From Pontibacillus sp. HMF3514 (GTDB taxonomy: Bacteria; Bacillota; Bacilli; Bacillales; BH030062), in assembly GCF_009858175.1 (NCBI RefSeq), contig NZ_CP047393.1, positions 1,550,001 to 1,614,000 on the forward strand: DNA of 64,000 nt, given 5' to 3'. Each line of letters opens with the position of its first letter. The first letter of the stretch is position 1. The position numbers were made by a program, and so were the translations under genes. Of the stretch, positions 55,844-64,000 are shown one piece after another. The notes below the pieces were generated by a model. It worked only from the letters and a program-made list of their open reading frames with translations, had not been told where the DNA came from and did no database searches.

Positions 55844-56905
55844 TTACGATTTACATTCGATGAGATGGTATCGATCCTTAGATATGTCACGAAGCTCTTC
55901 TAACACATCATGGAGACAGAGCAACTCATAGATCACAATCGTTTGCGGAGGGAAGTGATGGCGATATTTGGTTGTATGTTCGATGTGGTCTTCCTTCCAG
56001 TGCCAAAATTCCTCGTCCAATTGCTCAATGCGCTGAAAATGTTCATTTGATATTTCATGTGATGGTGTTCTTAATATTTCCGCGATCGAAGAAATGATAC
56101 TCTTTATTAAGGTTTTTTCTTCATGCGTAAACGCATTTTGTTCTAATTGAACGTATTGCAGGTTTCCTAGGTGATAAGTAATTTGCTGCAACATATTTAG
56201 TTTCTTTTGAGCATACTGGAAGGCTTTCATTTCTTTCGTAGAGTGACGATGATATTGCCACTCTTCACGTTGGAATTGGGACAGTTGATACGTTTTCTCT
56301 AACTGAAATGTAAGTTGTCGATAAGCTTTTTGCATCGATTTCACTTTAGGATTGTCAGCGTCTACTAATTTTGGAAATGTGCACTCTAAAATATCCGCAG
56401 CTTCATGATATAGGTTGCGAACGTTTTGAAAAATTCTTTCCGAGTAATTAGGTGGAAGTAAGACGTAATTGACTAAAGTTGAAACGACGATCCCGATAGA
56501 TGTGGTGCCTAATCGAATAAAAAATGATGCAATATAATGGCTATCAAAATTCGGAATCATCGCAACAGCAGTTAACGTTGCAACTAGAATTCCATCGTAA
56601 AGCTTTAATTTATTACATATAGCAATGGTTAGCGTTGCTGCTAATGCATAGGTGATTGCAGTTTTACCAAGGGTTGCAAAAGAGGTTACTGCAATGAATG
56701 CACCGATAGCAGAAGCAGGAAACCTTACAACCGCTTTTTTAATGGAATCAGCTGCTGTGTTCTCAACTGTTACAATTGCCGTTATCACGGCAAAGATTAC
56801 GGGTAAGTCAAACAATAAACATATAAAAGAAGTGATAAGTACAGAAACCCCAGTCTTTAGGGTTCGTCCCCCAAATAGTTGGAGGTTTTTTAACGCAGAT
56901 AACAT
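55844..56905 (-). CDS. Aromatic acid exporter family protein (ArAE/FUSC-like)
   Basis: A 353-residue membrane protein with six N-terminal helices (about 8-150) of the ArAE/FUSC type (SVLITSFICLLFDLPVIFAVITAIVTVENTAADSIKKA) and a C-terminal cytoplasmic helical domain (about 160-350) rich in His, Gln and Glu. The ATG at 56905 follows AAAGGTGAGG; an ATG six codons upstream has no site. Members are thought to export aromatic acids or related compounds, but the substrate is unproven. It is divergent from the deacetylase gene. Confidence 0.85.
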   Translation of the reverse strand: MLSALKNLQLFGGRTLKTGVSVLITSFICLLFDLPVIFAVITAIVTVENTAADSIKKAVVRFPASAIGAFIAVTSFATLGKTAITYALAATLTIAICNKLKLYDGILVATLTAVAMIPNFDSHYIASFFIRLGTTSIGIVVSTLVNYVLLPPNYSERIFQNVRNLYHEAADILECTFPKLVDADNPKVKSMQKAYRQLTFQLEKTYQLSQFQREEWQYHRHSTKEMKAFQYAQKKLNMLQQITYHLGNLQYVQLEQNAFTHEEKTLIKSIISSIAEILRTPSHEISNEHFQRIEQLDEEFWHWKEDHIEHTTKYRHHFPPQTIVIYELLCLHDVLEELRDISKDRYHLIECKS

Positions 56906-57055
56906 AATCCTCACCTTTATCATTTTTATAGGAAGTTAAATAGTCCTAATTTTTATTGTATAGAAAAAATTTGTTAAAAACCAATAGGATAAGAGACTTT
57001 TCTCTTATATAATAAATGTAACATCAAGTACATACCAGATCAGGAGGAACTTTAC

Positions 57056-57973
57056 ATGAAAAAATGGGGAAGCTTTGTATTATTATCTTTAATCTTGTTG
57101 TTAACCGCTTGCAGTCAATCTGAAACAACCAGCAACACAAAGCAAGATAACAATGACCAAAATTCAACAGAACAAGAAAATCAACAAGAAGAAAATGGTC
57201 AGAACACTAGTCAAGATAACAATACAGAAGGTTCAGAGCAAGAGGGTCAAGAGACAGAACAAAAGGAAAATGAAAAAAGTGACAAACAAGATCAAAAAGA
57301 TAAGGAAGAATCAGATAAAGAAGAAGTAAAAGAACCGAAATATAAAGTGACAGGGAATTGGAGTATTAAACCAATTGGTGATGCTAATGAAAAAGTTGTA
57401 CTTCTAACCATTGATGATACCCCTGATAAAAACGGACTTGAAATGGCAAAAACCCTAAAAGAATTAAATGCGCCAGCCATCTTTTTTGTGAATGGACATT
57501 TTATTAACACCGAAGAAGAAAAGGAAACGTTAAAGAAAATCCATGAGATGGGCTTTGCAATCGGAAATCATACGATGAATCACAAAGCTTTAAAATCAAA
57601 TGGTAACCCAATAGCTGAAGACATCCAAAAGGAGCAAATCTTAGGTTTAAGCGATTTAATTGAGGAAGTAATAGGAGAGCGACCGAAGTTTTTCCGTGCT
57701 CCACATGGCTTAAACACGGACTATTCTATGGAGTTAGCTAAACAAGAGAAAATGGCAGTCATGAACTGGTCATACGGTTATGATTGGAATCAAAAGTATA
57801 TGAGTGAGGATGCCATTGCTGATATTATGGTGAACACTCCTTATCTAAGTAATGGTTCTAACCTTCTTATGCATGACCGTGAGTGGACTGCAAAAGCCTT
57901 GGACGATATTGTGAAAGGTTTGCGTGAAAAAGGTTATGAATTAGTTGATCCGGAAGAGATTAAGACACCATAA
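57056..57973 (+). CDS. Polysaccharide deacetylase family lipoprotein
   Basis: A 305-residue lipoprotein. A lipobox (LTAC at about 17-20) precedes a roughly 75-residue Gln/Asn/Glu/Lys spacer and a NodB domain at about 105-300. NodB motif 1 is LTIDDTPD (Gly replaced by Thr in the usual DDGP), motif 2 is GNHTMNH with the two metal His, and motif 3 is FRAPHGLN. The acidic spacer would hold the enzyme in the wall. It probably deacetylates peptidoglycan or a wall glycan. The variant motif 1 keeps both Asp residues, so activity is likely. The start is ATG after AGGAGGA. Confidence 0.88.
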   Translation: MKKWGSFVLLSLILLLTACSQSETTSNTKQDNNDQNSTEQENQQEENGQNTSQDNNTEGSEQEGQETEQKENEKSDKQDQKDKEESDKEEVKEPKYKVTGNWSIKPIGDANEKVVLLTIDDTPDKNGLEMAKTLKELNAPAIFFVNGHFINTEEEKETLKKIHEMGFAIGNHTMNHKALKSNGNPIAEDIQKEQILGLSDLIEEVIGERPKFFRAPHGLNTDYSMELAKQEKMAVMNWSYGYDWNQKYMSEDAIADIMVNTPYLSNGSNLLMHDREWTAKALDDIVKGLREKGYELVDPEEIKTP

Positions 57974-57978
57974 TCGTT

Positions 57979-58011
57979 AAAAGGAGCTTGAATATTCAAG
58001 CTCCTTTTTTT
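57979..58011. terminator. Bidirectional terminator after the deacetylase gene
   Basis: AAAAGGAGCTTGAA and TTCAAGCTCCTTTT arms with T7. Confidence 0.88.
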
Positions 58012-58016
58012 AACGT

Positions 58017-58448
58017 TTATTTTCTTTTATAGAAGTACATAACTCTTTCATTAAACAAATGCAATTCCCCCTGTAATTGCTTCGCTAAAAACTTTCCCAT
58101 CTCATTTCCTTTACCAACATCACCCTGACTAGCGCTATCGGGGAGGGTGATTTGAATATATGGAGTTTCTCCGTTATCTTTAAGTGATTTTTGGCTAACA
58201 CCCATTAATAAATAGCGATATTTTGGATCGTTACCACGTAGAATTAAGTAATGACCGTTTTCATCTTGTTTTTCTTCAATATCATATGGGAATGCTCGTT
58301 GATCATAAGGCCAACCTAACTGTTTCCCTGTCTTCGATGTAATATCAATATAATAAGTAAGTAATTCTTTAACCTGCTCGATGGATATGTCTTGTTGCTT
58401 ACTGTTCTCTACCAAATAAACAAAAGCATGTTTGCCCACTATATCCAA
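58017..58448 (-). CDS. DUF1885-like protein
   Basis: A 143-residue soluble alpha/beta protein with KHAFVYLVENSKQQDISIEQVKELL at the N-terminus and the ending FNERVMYFYKRK. It fits the DUF1885 family of Bacillaceae, for which a FKBP-like fold was described, though I rely on memory. No active-site residues can be named. It is transcribed toward the deacetylase gene and ends at their shared terminator. Confidence 0.65.
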   Translation of the reverse strand: MDIVGKHAFVYLVENSKQQDISIEQVKELLTYYIDITSKTGKQLGWPYDQRAFPYDIEEKQDENGHYLILRGNDPKYRYLLMGVSQKSLKDNGETPYIQITLPDSASQGDVGKGNEMGKFLAKQLQGELHLFNERVMYFYKRK

Positions 58449-58615
58449 CTCCTATCACGTATCGTACGTTCATCGTAGCATGAACTTGTCCGATAGCCAA
58501 TAAAATTTTCCGTATTGTACCAATCATTGTATGATGGAAAATGTGAAGTATGTTACGAAAATAGAGGTTTTACTTCATGAGTCAGTGGAAATATAAGTAT
58601 AACAAAAAAATTAAT

Positions 58616-58657
58616 TGTGTCACACTAATTTATGGTTGAATAATTTAGTATGACACA
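58616..58657. promoter_or_regulatory. Inverted repeat over the SR1 promoter, possible CcpN operator
   Basis: TGTGTCACACTAA (58616-58628) and TTAGTATGACACA (58645-58657) are 12/13 complementary and flank the -35 box. The right half (TATGACACATT) agrees at 10 of 11 positions with the CcpN half-site TRTGHYATAYW as I remember it. CcpN represses SR1 in B. subtilis on glycolytic carbon sources. Confidence 0.45.
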
Positions 58658-58664
58658 TTATAAT
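58636..58664 (+). promoter_or_regulatory. Sigma-A promoter of SR1
   Basis: TTGAAT, a 17-base spacer and a perfect TATAAT; transcription should start near 58671. Confidence 0.7.
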
Positions 58665-58673
58665 TAAATTATA

Positions 58674-58689
58674 TTGAAAGCGTTATCAA
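58674..58689. promoter_or_regulatory. cre site (CcpA operator) at the SR1 start
   Basis: TTGAAAGCGTTATCAA matches the cre consensus WTGNAARCGNWWWCAW at all 16 positions. It lies from about +4 onward relative to the predicted start, where CcpA binding would block transcription. Confidence 0.7.
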
Positions 58690-58718
58690 AAAAACACTTA
58701 AAGGGAGTTGAATCAACG

Positions 58719-58841
58719 ATGGGTACAATTATTTGTCAAGACTGTCAGCGTGTGATCGAACATTTTGAAGATGAGAAGGTCTCAACTCTTTATGGAAACT
58801 GCTGCTCCAGCTGTAAAAGTAAAAACAAACATAAAGCATAA
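58719..58841 (+). CDS. sr1P: SR1P, GapA-binding peptide
   Basis: A 40-residue peptide, MGTIICQDCQRVIEHFEDEK followed by VSTLYGNCCSSCK and a Lys-rich tail. It matches the SR1P family: the N-terminal CxxC, the EKVxTLYGxC core and a second Cys pair. In B. subtilis SR1P binds glyceraldehyde-3-phosphate dehydrogenase GapA and promotes its interaction with RNase J1. rnjA is also in this window. The ribosome-binding site is AAAGGGAG, 11 bases before the ATG, somewhat long spacing. Confidence 0.85.
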   Translation: MGTIICQDCQRVIEHFEDEKVSTLYGNCCSSCKSKNKHKA

Positions 58842-58845
58842 AAGA

Positions 58846-58882
58846 AAAAGCTAACCAGCCGAGGCTGCGTTAGCTTTTTTTA
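58846..58882. terminator. Terminator of SR1, shared with speA
   Basis: AAAAGCTAAC and GTTAGCTTTT arms with an inner CAGCC/GGCTG stem and seven T. It probably also stops speA transcription from the other side. Confidence 0.9.
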
Positions 58883-58886
58883 GTTA

Positions 58887-60359
58887 TCATCTAAATGCAC
58901 GATGCTCTTTAATTACTTTTATATGTTCTAATGTTTCGTCCTCTGGGCCTTGTACAGGTAAACCGGCATCTAAATTCTTGTAGATATACTGAATGTTTTC
59001 ATCGGTGATGATTTCTCCAGGTAGGAAGATTGGAATACCAGGAGGGTAAACCATTACAAACTCGGCACTAATTCTCCCTGCAGCATCTTTCATTGGAATC
59101 AGTTCCGTCTCAGAATAGAAAGCATCTCTAGGAGACAATGAAAGTAAAGGTATCTCAGGAACTTCTACAAGAATAGGTTGGGACTCTTGATCTTGTTCTT
59201 GGTGAGCTTCAGATAGTTCTCTAAGAGCATTGACTAACAAGGATGTCTGTTCCTCTGAGTCTCCAGGTGTAATAATACATAAAATGTTATATAAGTCTGA
59301 TAGTTCTACTTCAATATTGTAATGTTCACGAAGCCAGAGCTCGACATCATACCCTGTAATACCAAGGTGCTTGACAGATACAATGATTTTCGTTGGATCA
59401 TAGTCGTAAGTTGCTTTTGTCCCTAGGATTTCGTCTCCTACACAATAAAGGTGAGGGATTTTATTTATCGCATTACGTGTGCGACGTGCTAATTGAATCG
59501 TTTCTTCTAAGATCTCTTCACCTTTAGTAGCTAAATGCATTCGAGCTACGTCTAAAGAAGCTAATAGAATATAGGAAGTAGACGTTGTTGTTAGCATTGA
59601 AAGAACAGTCTGCACACGTTCATGAGATATTAGCTCGCCTCTCATATTTAAAACGGAACTTTGTGTTAAAGAACCTCCAAGTTTATGAACACTGGTGGCA
59701 GCAATGTCTGCTCCTGCTTGCATAGCTGATAGGGGCAGGTCACCATGGAAGTGAATATGAACACCGTGTGCTTCATCCACTAATACAGGTATATCATAAG
59801 AGTGAGATATATCCACTATACGCTTTAAATCAGCTGATATCCCGAAATATGTGGGGTTGATGACCAATACCCCTTTTGCATCAGGATGAGCTTCTAAGGC
59901 CTTCTCAACAGCGTCTGGTGTGATGCCGTGTGATATCCCTAATGTATCGTCTAATTCGGGGTGAATGAAAATTGGCGTTGCTCCTGAGAAGATAATTGCT
60001 GCTGTAACAGATTTATGTACGTTACGAGGCACAATGATTTTGTCTCCAGGTGAGCATACCGCCATAATCATCGTCATAATTGCTCCACTCGTTCCTTGAA
60101 CGGAAAAGAAGGTGTAGTCAGCTCCAAATGCTTCAGCAGCTAATTGCTGTGCTTCTTTTATCATCCCGTGTGGATGGTGCAGGTCATCAAGTGGACTTAT
60201 ATTAATTAAATCAATTGATAAAGCATTGTCTCCAATAAAATTACGAAAAGATGCATCCATACCAAGTCCTTTTTTATGGCCAGGAATATGAAATTGGACA
60301 GGCTGTTTGGATGCGTGATTTAAAAGCCCTGTATATAAGGGCGTGTTTTGTTGTGTCAA
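58887..60359 (-). CDS. speA: Arginine decarboxylase SpeA
   Basis: A 490-residue PLP fold-type I decarboxylase, the exact length of B. subtilis SpeA. Conserved stretches include TPLYTGLLNHASKQPVQFHIPGHKKG, FFSVQGTSGAIMTM, LVDEAHGVH and the PLP Lys in SVHKLGGSLTQSS. It makes agmatine for polyamine synthesis. The TTG at 60359 is favoured over an ATG 11 codons upstream because GAGGTG precedes it and length then matches. It is convergent with SR1, whose partner regulates arginine metabolism. Confidence 0.93.
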   Translation of the reverse strand: MTQQNTPLYTGLLNHASKQPVQFHIPGHKKGLGMDASFRNFIGDNALSIDLINISPLDDLHHPHGMIKEAQQLAAEAFGADYTFFSVQGTSGAIMTMIMAVCSPGDKIIVPRNVHKSVTAAIIFSGATPIFIHPELDDTLGISHGITPDAVEKALEAHPDAKGVLVINPTYFGISADLKRIVDISHSYDIPVLVDEAHGVHIHFHGDLPLSAMQAGADIAATSVHKLGGSLTQSSVLNMRGELISHERVQTVLSMLTTTSTSYILLASLDVARMHLATKGEEILEETIQLARRTRNAINKIPHLYCVGDEILGTKATYDYDPTKIIVSVKHLGITGYDVELWLREHYNIEVELSDLYNILCIITPGDSEEQTSLLVNALRELSEAHQEQDQESQPILVEVPEIPLLSLSPRDAFYSETELIPMKDAAGRISAEFVMVYPPGIPIFLPGEIITDENIQYIYKNLDAGLPVQGPEDETLEHIKVIKEHRAFR

Positions 60360-60511
60360 AGAAACACCTCGTTTTTCTATATATCGCTTCATAAAACATA
60401 GAAATTATAGCAGAAGCGCATCGTTCTGGCTAGCTTTTCATAACAATATGTCAGAGATTTTTGGTAGGATATAAGTAGATATTATGCTAGGGGAGAGAGG
60501 AGAGGGTTTGA

Positions 60512-61471
60512 ATGTCATATCAAACACGTGTAACAGATCTATTAGGAATTCAATATCCCATTATACAGGGAGGCTTAGCGTACTTAGCTTATGCAGATCT
60601 CGCAGCAGCTGTTTCTAACGCTGGTGGCTTAGGTCAAATAACGGCAATGAGTTTAGATAGTCCAGAAAAGCTACGTGAAGAAATACATAAAGTAAAAAAA
60701 CTCACAAATCAACCTTTTGGTGTAAACTATGCTATTGGCCAGCATGGGAGACCATTTGAGGATATGGTACAAGTGGCGATTGACGAAGAGGTTCCGGTTA
60801 TTTCCGTAACAGGTGGGAATCCGAAGCCAGTTCTAGATATGGTAAAAGACTATCCAATAAAAACCTTAATCCTTGTTGCTGCCAAGAGACAAGCAGTAAA
60901 AGCAGAAGAACTTGGTGCTGACGCAGTTATGGTTGTTGGACAAGAGGGTGGAGGACATCTTGGACGTGGAGATATTGGCACTTTTGTTTTAACGCCACAA
61001 GTTGTAGATGCTGTTGATATTCCTGTTATTTCTTCAGGTGGAATAGGAGATGGGCGAGGTTTTATGGCTGCACTAGCTCTTGGTGCTGAAGGAATAGAGA
61101 TGGGGACGAGGTTTATTGCGACAAAAGAGTGTAAGCATGCCCATGAAGCTTATCAACAAGCGTTATTACAAGGTGATGAGCAATCTACTGTAGTCATTAA
61201 ACGATCCCTAGGAACACCTGCTAGAGCGATTAAAAACCCATGGACGGATAAAATTCTTGAATTAGAAAAAGACGCTCCTGGTTATGACGTGTTAAAATCG
61301 TATATCAGCGGGCAAGCAAACAAACGCTATATTTATGAAGGACAGGATGAGCAAGGTTTTGGCTGGGCAGGTCAGATTTTAGGTCGAATCAACGATATCC
61401 CGTCCGTAGCTGAACTATTTAACCGGATGATTCAAGAAGCGGATGATATTCGGAACAAATGGTCAACGTGA
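60512..61471 (+). CDS. Nitronate monooxygenase / enoyl-ACP reductase II-like flavoenzyme
   Basis: A 319-residue FMN-dependent TIM-barrel protein. The N-terminal IQYPIIQGGLAYLAYADLAAAVSNAGGLG, GQEGGGHLGRGDIGTFVL and the phosphate-binding ISSGGIGDGRG are the hallmarks of the 2-nitropropane dioxygenase/FabK family. FabK-type enzymes reduce enoyl-ACP; nitronate monooxygenases oxidise nitronates. Sequence alone does not separate the two here. It is followed 15 bases later by yktA. The start is ATG after GGAGAGGAGAGGG. Confidence 0.88.
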   Translation: MSYQTRVTDLLGIQYPIIQGGLAYLAYADLAAAVSNAGGLGQITAMSLDSPEKLREEIHKVKKLTNQPFGVNYAIGQHGRPFEDMVQVAIDEEVPVISVTGGNPKPVLDMVKDYPIKTLILVAAKRQAVKAEELGADAVMVVGQEGGGHLGRGDIGTFVLTPQVVDAVDIPVISSGGIGDGRGFMAALALGAEGIEMGTRFIATKECKHAHEAYQQALLQGDEQSTVVIKRSLGTPARAIKNPWTDKILELEKDAPGYDVLKSYISGQANKRYIYEGQDEQGFGWAGQILGRINDIPSVAELFNRMIQEADDIRNKWST

Positions 61472-61486
61472 GAGGAGATTATTGAA

Positions 61487-61765
61487 ATGAGTTCAAATTA
61501 CAACTATCCCTTAGATACAGAATATTGGTCTACAGAAGAAATTATTGATGTTGTTAACTTTTATCACTTAGTGGAACAAGCCTATGAAAAAGGGGTGAAA
61601 CAAGACGACCTCATGTTAGCTTATAAACGGTTTAAGCAGATTGTTCCTTCTAAAAGTGAGGAGAAGAAACTAGGCTCTCAATTTGAAGAAGAGTCTGGTT
61701 ATTCCATTTATCGTGTAATGAAAGAAGCTCGCAATGCTTCTTCTGGTCAAAAGGTAAAAATGTAA
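61487..61765 (+). CDS. yktA: UPF0223 family protein YktA
   Basis: A 92-residue helical protein of the UPF0223 family (YPLDTEYWSTEEIIDVVNFY, YEKGVKQDDLMLAYKRFKQIVPSKSEEKK, SGYSIYRVMKEAR). It is very close to B. subtilis YktA, which also lies after speA. The start is ATG after AGAGGAGAT. Its function is unknown. It closes a two-gene unit with the flavoenzyme. Confidence 0.9.
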   Translation: MSSNYNYPLDTEYWSTEEIIDVVNFYHLVEQAYEKGVKQDDLMLAYKRFKQIVPSKSEEKKLGSQFEEESGYSIYRVMKEARNASSGQKVKM

Positions 61766-61768
61766 GAG

Positions 61769-61804
61769 AGCAGCAAAACCTGTGATAGGTTTTGCTGTTT
61801 TTTT
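61769..61804 (+). terminator. Terminator of yktA
   Basis: CAGCAAAACC and GGTTTTGCTG arms followed by T7. It ends about 10 bases before repeat copy D. Confidence 0.9.
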
Positions 61805-61813
61805 ATAAGTTTT

Positions 61814-62500
61814 ATTCAGTTATATGGCAGTAATCTGGAATAACTGTTTTAGTGAGAGAGGCGGTTCCGTTGCTATTGTGGAGTGCGGTGGGCTTGGGAA
61901 CGGGTTGCTTTCCCCGGACGAACGATCGAGCCTCCTCATCCGCTACGCTTCTTGCGGGGTCTCGCTCGCCCGTTTTTCCGGAGGAGTCAACCCGTTCCCA
62001 AGCCCACCTTAGCCGAATGGTGATTAACGGAACCGCAGCGATAATGTGAGGAAATGCTTGCGGACATTTGTTCCGCTATTTCACCTTAAAATGGTTTTTC
62101 TTAAGAGTTTACGGACATTCATTCCGCTAATTGCTGCAAATCACCTTAATAAAGAGCAATCTGTCACAAATAAGGTACCATATGTCCGTAAGGTTTAGAA
62201 CTCACACACTAGAGTCCGTTATTCTCCATAAACGCAAAGGGGGGAAGGAAACGGCAAACTCCAGTGGTAGAAAGGGCAGATGAGACCCTACAGAGAACGG
62301 AGTGAACGAGGAGGCTCAAAGTAAACAAGGAAGATCGACTAAGACCGCCACATCGTGTGGCAACGTCGACCTACCCCACGTCGTGTGAGGCAACAGGAGT
62401 ATTGCCGTTTCACTGACCCCCCTTACTCTCATACAAGCAACGGACTCCTCCGAACCTATATCTCGAATCCAAGTCTTCAACATAAGGGGGCTTTAATGGA
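61814..62500 (+). repeat. Composite intergenic repeat element, copy D
   Basis: About 687 bases, same orientation as A and B. It keeps the perfect 20-bp left stem and the CCACATCGTGTGG insert, but lacks the roughly 50 bases that A and B carry between two direct ATGTCCGTAA motifs in the centre. That deletion explains most of its shorter length compared with A. It lies between the yktA and typA terminators. Confidence 0.9.
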
Positions 62501-62521
62501 ATAAGAGTTTAAAAACTAATT

Positions 62522-62557
62522 AAAAAAACCGCCCAGAGCACTAGGCTCTGAGCGGTT
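62522..62557 (-). terminator. Terminator of typA
   Basis: AACCGCTCAGAGC and GCTCTGGGCGGTT arms (minus strand), one mismatch, T7. Confidence 0.85.
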
Positions 62558-62568
62558 GAAATGTTTGC

Positions 62569-64000
62569 TTATTTATTTTTCTTCTTGTCAGCTCTCTCGC
62601 GTTCGCTCTTGTTAAGGATTTGCTTACGTAGGCGAACGTTTTCTGGTGTTACTTCACAGAACTCGTCATCATCAAGGTACTGAATCGCTTCTTCAAGCGT
62701 CATCTTACGTGTACCTTTGATTGTGTTTGTCTGATCTTTCGTAGCAGAACGGACGTTTGTTAGGTGTTTTTCTTTTGTGATGTTAACAGTTAAGTCATTT
62801 TCACGGTTGTGCTCACCAACAATCATGCCTGCGTAAACTTCTGTGGTTGGCTCTACGAAGATTGTTCCGCGATCTTCTAATTGCATGATTCCATAAGTGG
62901 AAGCTTTACCATTCTCAAGTGCCACAAGTACACCACGACGTCGGCCACCTACAGTACCTTCAACAACAGGCTCATAACCATCGAATGTGTGGTTGATGAT
63001 ACCGTAACCACGGGTTTGAGACATGAACTCTGTCGCATAACCAATTAGGCCGCGGGAAGGTACTTTGAATTCTAAACGAACTTGGCCATTACCATCGTTC
63101 ATCATGTCGACCATTTCACCTTTACGATAACCAAGGGATTCCATAACTGTACCTTGATAATCCTCTGGAACGTCGATTTGAACGCGCTCAACTGGTTCAC
63201 ACTTCACGCCATCGATCTCTTTAATGATAACTTGCGGCTTAGAAAGCTGAAGTTCAAAACCTTCACGGCGCATGTTTTCAATCAAGATAGAAAGGTGAAG
63301 CTCTCCGCGTCCACTTACGATCCATTTATCTGGAGACTCAGTCTCTTCAACACGTAAACTTACATCCGTTTCAAGCTGAGTTAATAAACGTTCTTCAATT
63401 TTACGTGCTGTGATGAATTTACCTTCTTTACCAGCAAAAGGACTGTTATTAACAAGGAATGTCATCTGAAGTGTTGGCTCATCAATACGTGGGATAGGAA
63501 GAGCTTCTTGATGATCAACAGGTGTAACTGTTTCACCAACGTTAATGCCTTCCATACCAGCTATTGCTACAATGTCTCCAGCTTTAGCTTCTTGAATTTC
63601 AATACGTTTAAGACCGATAAATCCGAATAACTTCGAAATTCTAAAGTTTTGTACGGAACCATCTTTCTTCATAAGGGCTACTTGTTGTCCGACGCTAATT
63701 GAGCCTCTAAACACACGTCCAATACCAATACGTCCAACATATTCGTTGTAATCAAGTAGAGTGATTTGGAATTGAAGCGGGTCTTCAGCGTTATCAATAG
63801 GGCCAGGGATATGGTCAAGAATTGTTGTGAAGATTGGATCCATTGTTTCATTTTGTTCTTCAGGTTCATGACCGGAAGTACCTTGAAGGGCGGATGCATA
63901 GACAACAGGGAATTCGCACTGGTCATCGTCCGCTCCTAGTTCAATGAATAAGTCCAATACTTCGTCTACCACTTCTTCTGGACGGGCATTCGGACGGTCA
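62569..64000 (-). CDS. typA: Ribosome-associated GTPase TypA/BipA, 5' part outside window
   Basis: The C-terminal 476 or so residues of a translational GTPase; the gene continues past base 64000, where the reading is DRPNARPEEVVDEV (just after the G-domain switch regions). Visible are the beta-barrel domain II (GRIGIGRVFRGSI), EF-G-like domains III and V (GRGELHLSILIENMRREG, then VPSRGLIGYATEFMSQTRG) and the BipA-specific C-terminal domain ending in a Lys/Arg tail. TypA supports ribosome assembly and stress growth. In B. subtilis it is ylaG, not far after yktA. The G1 motif cannot be checked here. Confidence 0.95.
   Translation of the reverse strand, partial: DRPNARPEEVVDEVLDLFIELGADDDQCEFPVVYASALQGTSGHEPEEQNETMDPIFTTILDHIPGPIDNAEDPLQFQITLLDYNEYVGRIGIGRVFRGSISVGQQVALMKKDGSVQNFRISKLFGFIGLKRIEIQEAKAGDIVAIAGMEGINVGETVTPVDHQEALPIPRIDEPTLQMTFLVNNSPFAGKEGKFITARKIEERLLTQLETDVSLRVEETESPDKWIVSGRGELHLSILIENMRREGFELQLSKPQVIIKEIDGVKCEPVERVQIDVPEDYQGTVMESLGYRKGEMVDMMNDGNGQVRLEFKVPSRGLIGYATEFMSQTRGYGIINHTFDGYEPVVEGTVGGRRRGVLVALENGKASTYGIMQLEDRGTIFVEPTTEVYAGMIVGEHNRENDLTVNITKEKHLTNVRSATKDQTNTIKGTRKMTLEEAIQYLDDDEFCEVTPENVRLRKQILNKSERERADKKKNK

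Larger units (their letters stand above)
58670..58882 (+). ncRNA. sr1: SR1-type dual-function small RNA
   Basis: From the predicted start near 58671 to the terminator T run is about 210 nt, close to the 205 nt of B. subtilis SR1. It encodes the SR1P peptide and lies just upstream of speA (convergent), as in B. subtilis where SR1 sits between pdhD/slp and speA. SR1 also acts by base pairing with ahrC mRNA (arginine catabolism). That pairing has not been checked here. Confidence 0.7.

Overview
The window is AT-rich chromosomal DNA of a Gram-positive, endospore-forming member of the Bacillaceae. Many products and their order match, from memory, two Bacillus subtilis segments. The first is patA, cheV, ykyB, ykuE, fadH, ykuI, darB (ykuL), dapH, dapL, ykuS, ykuT, ykuU, ykuV, yknU/yknV. 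The second is ktrC, rnjA-rpoY, ykrA, def, ykyA, pdhABCD, slp, SR1, speA, yktA, typA. Two Spo0E-like phosphatases point to sporulation, and a BCCT betaine transporter suggests osmotic adaptation. A moderately halophilic genus close to Halobacillus or Pontibacillus is a reasonable guess but is not proven here.

Layout. 1-2126 holds a membrane trypsin-like protease (cut by the window edge) and a zinc-ribbon TcaA-like protein. 2320-5829 is an accessory stretch: a 26-residue membrane peptide, an SLH-domain remnant, a DUF1659/DUF2922/YvrJ cassette, repeat copy A, signal peptidase I and tandem Spo0E genes. 5870-17302 holds patA, an FbpB-like small protein, a patatin, a nitroreductase, a chemoreceptor, cheV, ykyB, a Sco protein, ykuE and fadH. 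After repeat copy B, 18113-29255 holds hemolysin III, ykuI, darB, an MFS exporter, the dapH/dapL lysine and meso-diaminopimelate steps, ykuS, a CNNM-type protein, ykuT and the ykuU/ykuV thiol redox pair. 29518-41045 holds a heterodimeric ABC exporter and two quinol oxidases (aa3-type qoxABCD and a bd-type pair) separated by repeat copy C. 41146-53242 holds ktrC, rpoY-rnjA, a DMT transporter with a HAD phosphatase, def, ykyA and the four-gene pyruvate dehydrogenase operon. 53415-64000 holds an slp-like lipoprotein, the BCCT transporter, an aromatic-acid exporter homologue, a polysaccharide deacetylase, SR1 with its peptide, speA, a nitronate monooxygenase-like flavoenzyme, yktA, repeat copy D and the 3' part of typA.

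The least explained signal is a composite intergenic element of about 0.65-0.73 kb present four times (copies A-D). Each copy lies between two convergent genes, in the gap between the two genes' own terminators. It is built from two diverged, mutually inverted GC-rich hairpin modules around an AT-rich centre carrying inverted ACGGACAT motifs. Other leads are the SR1 locus with a perfect cre match and a promoter-overlapping inverted repeat, a Rex-like operator before the bd oxidase, Spo0A-box-like sites before the tandem Spo0E genes, and several unlisted small ORFs. Most of the rest is conserved core genome. No tRNA, rRNA, CRISPR array or intact transposase was seen.
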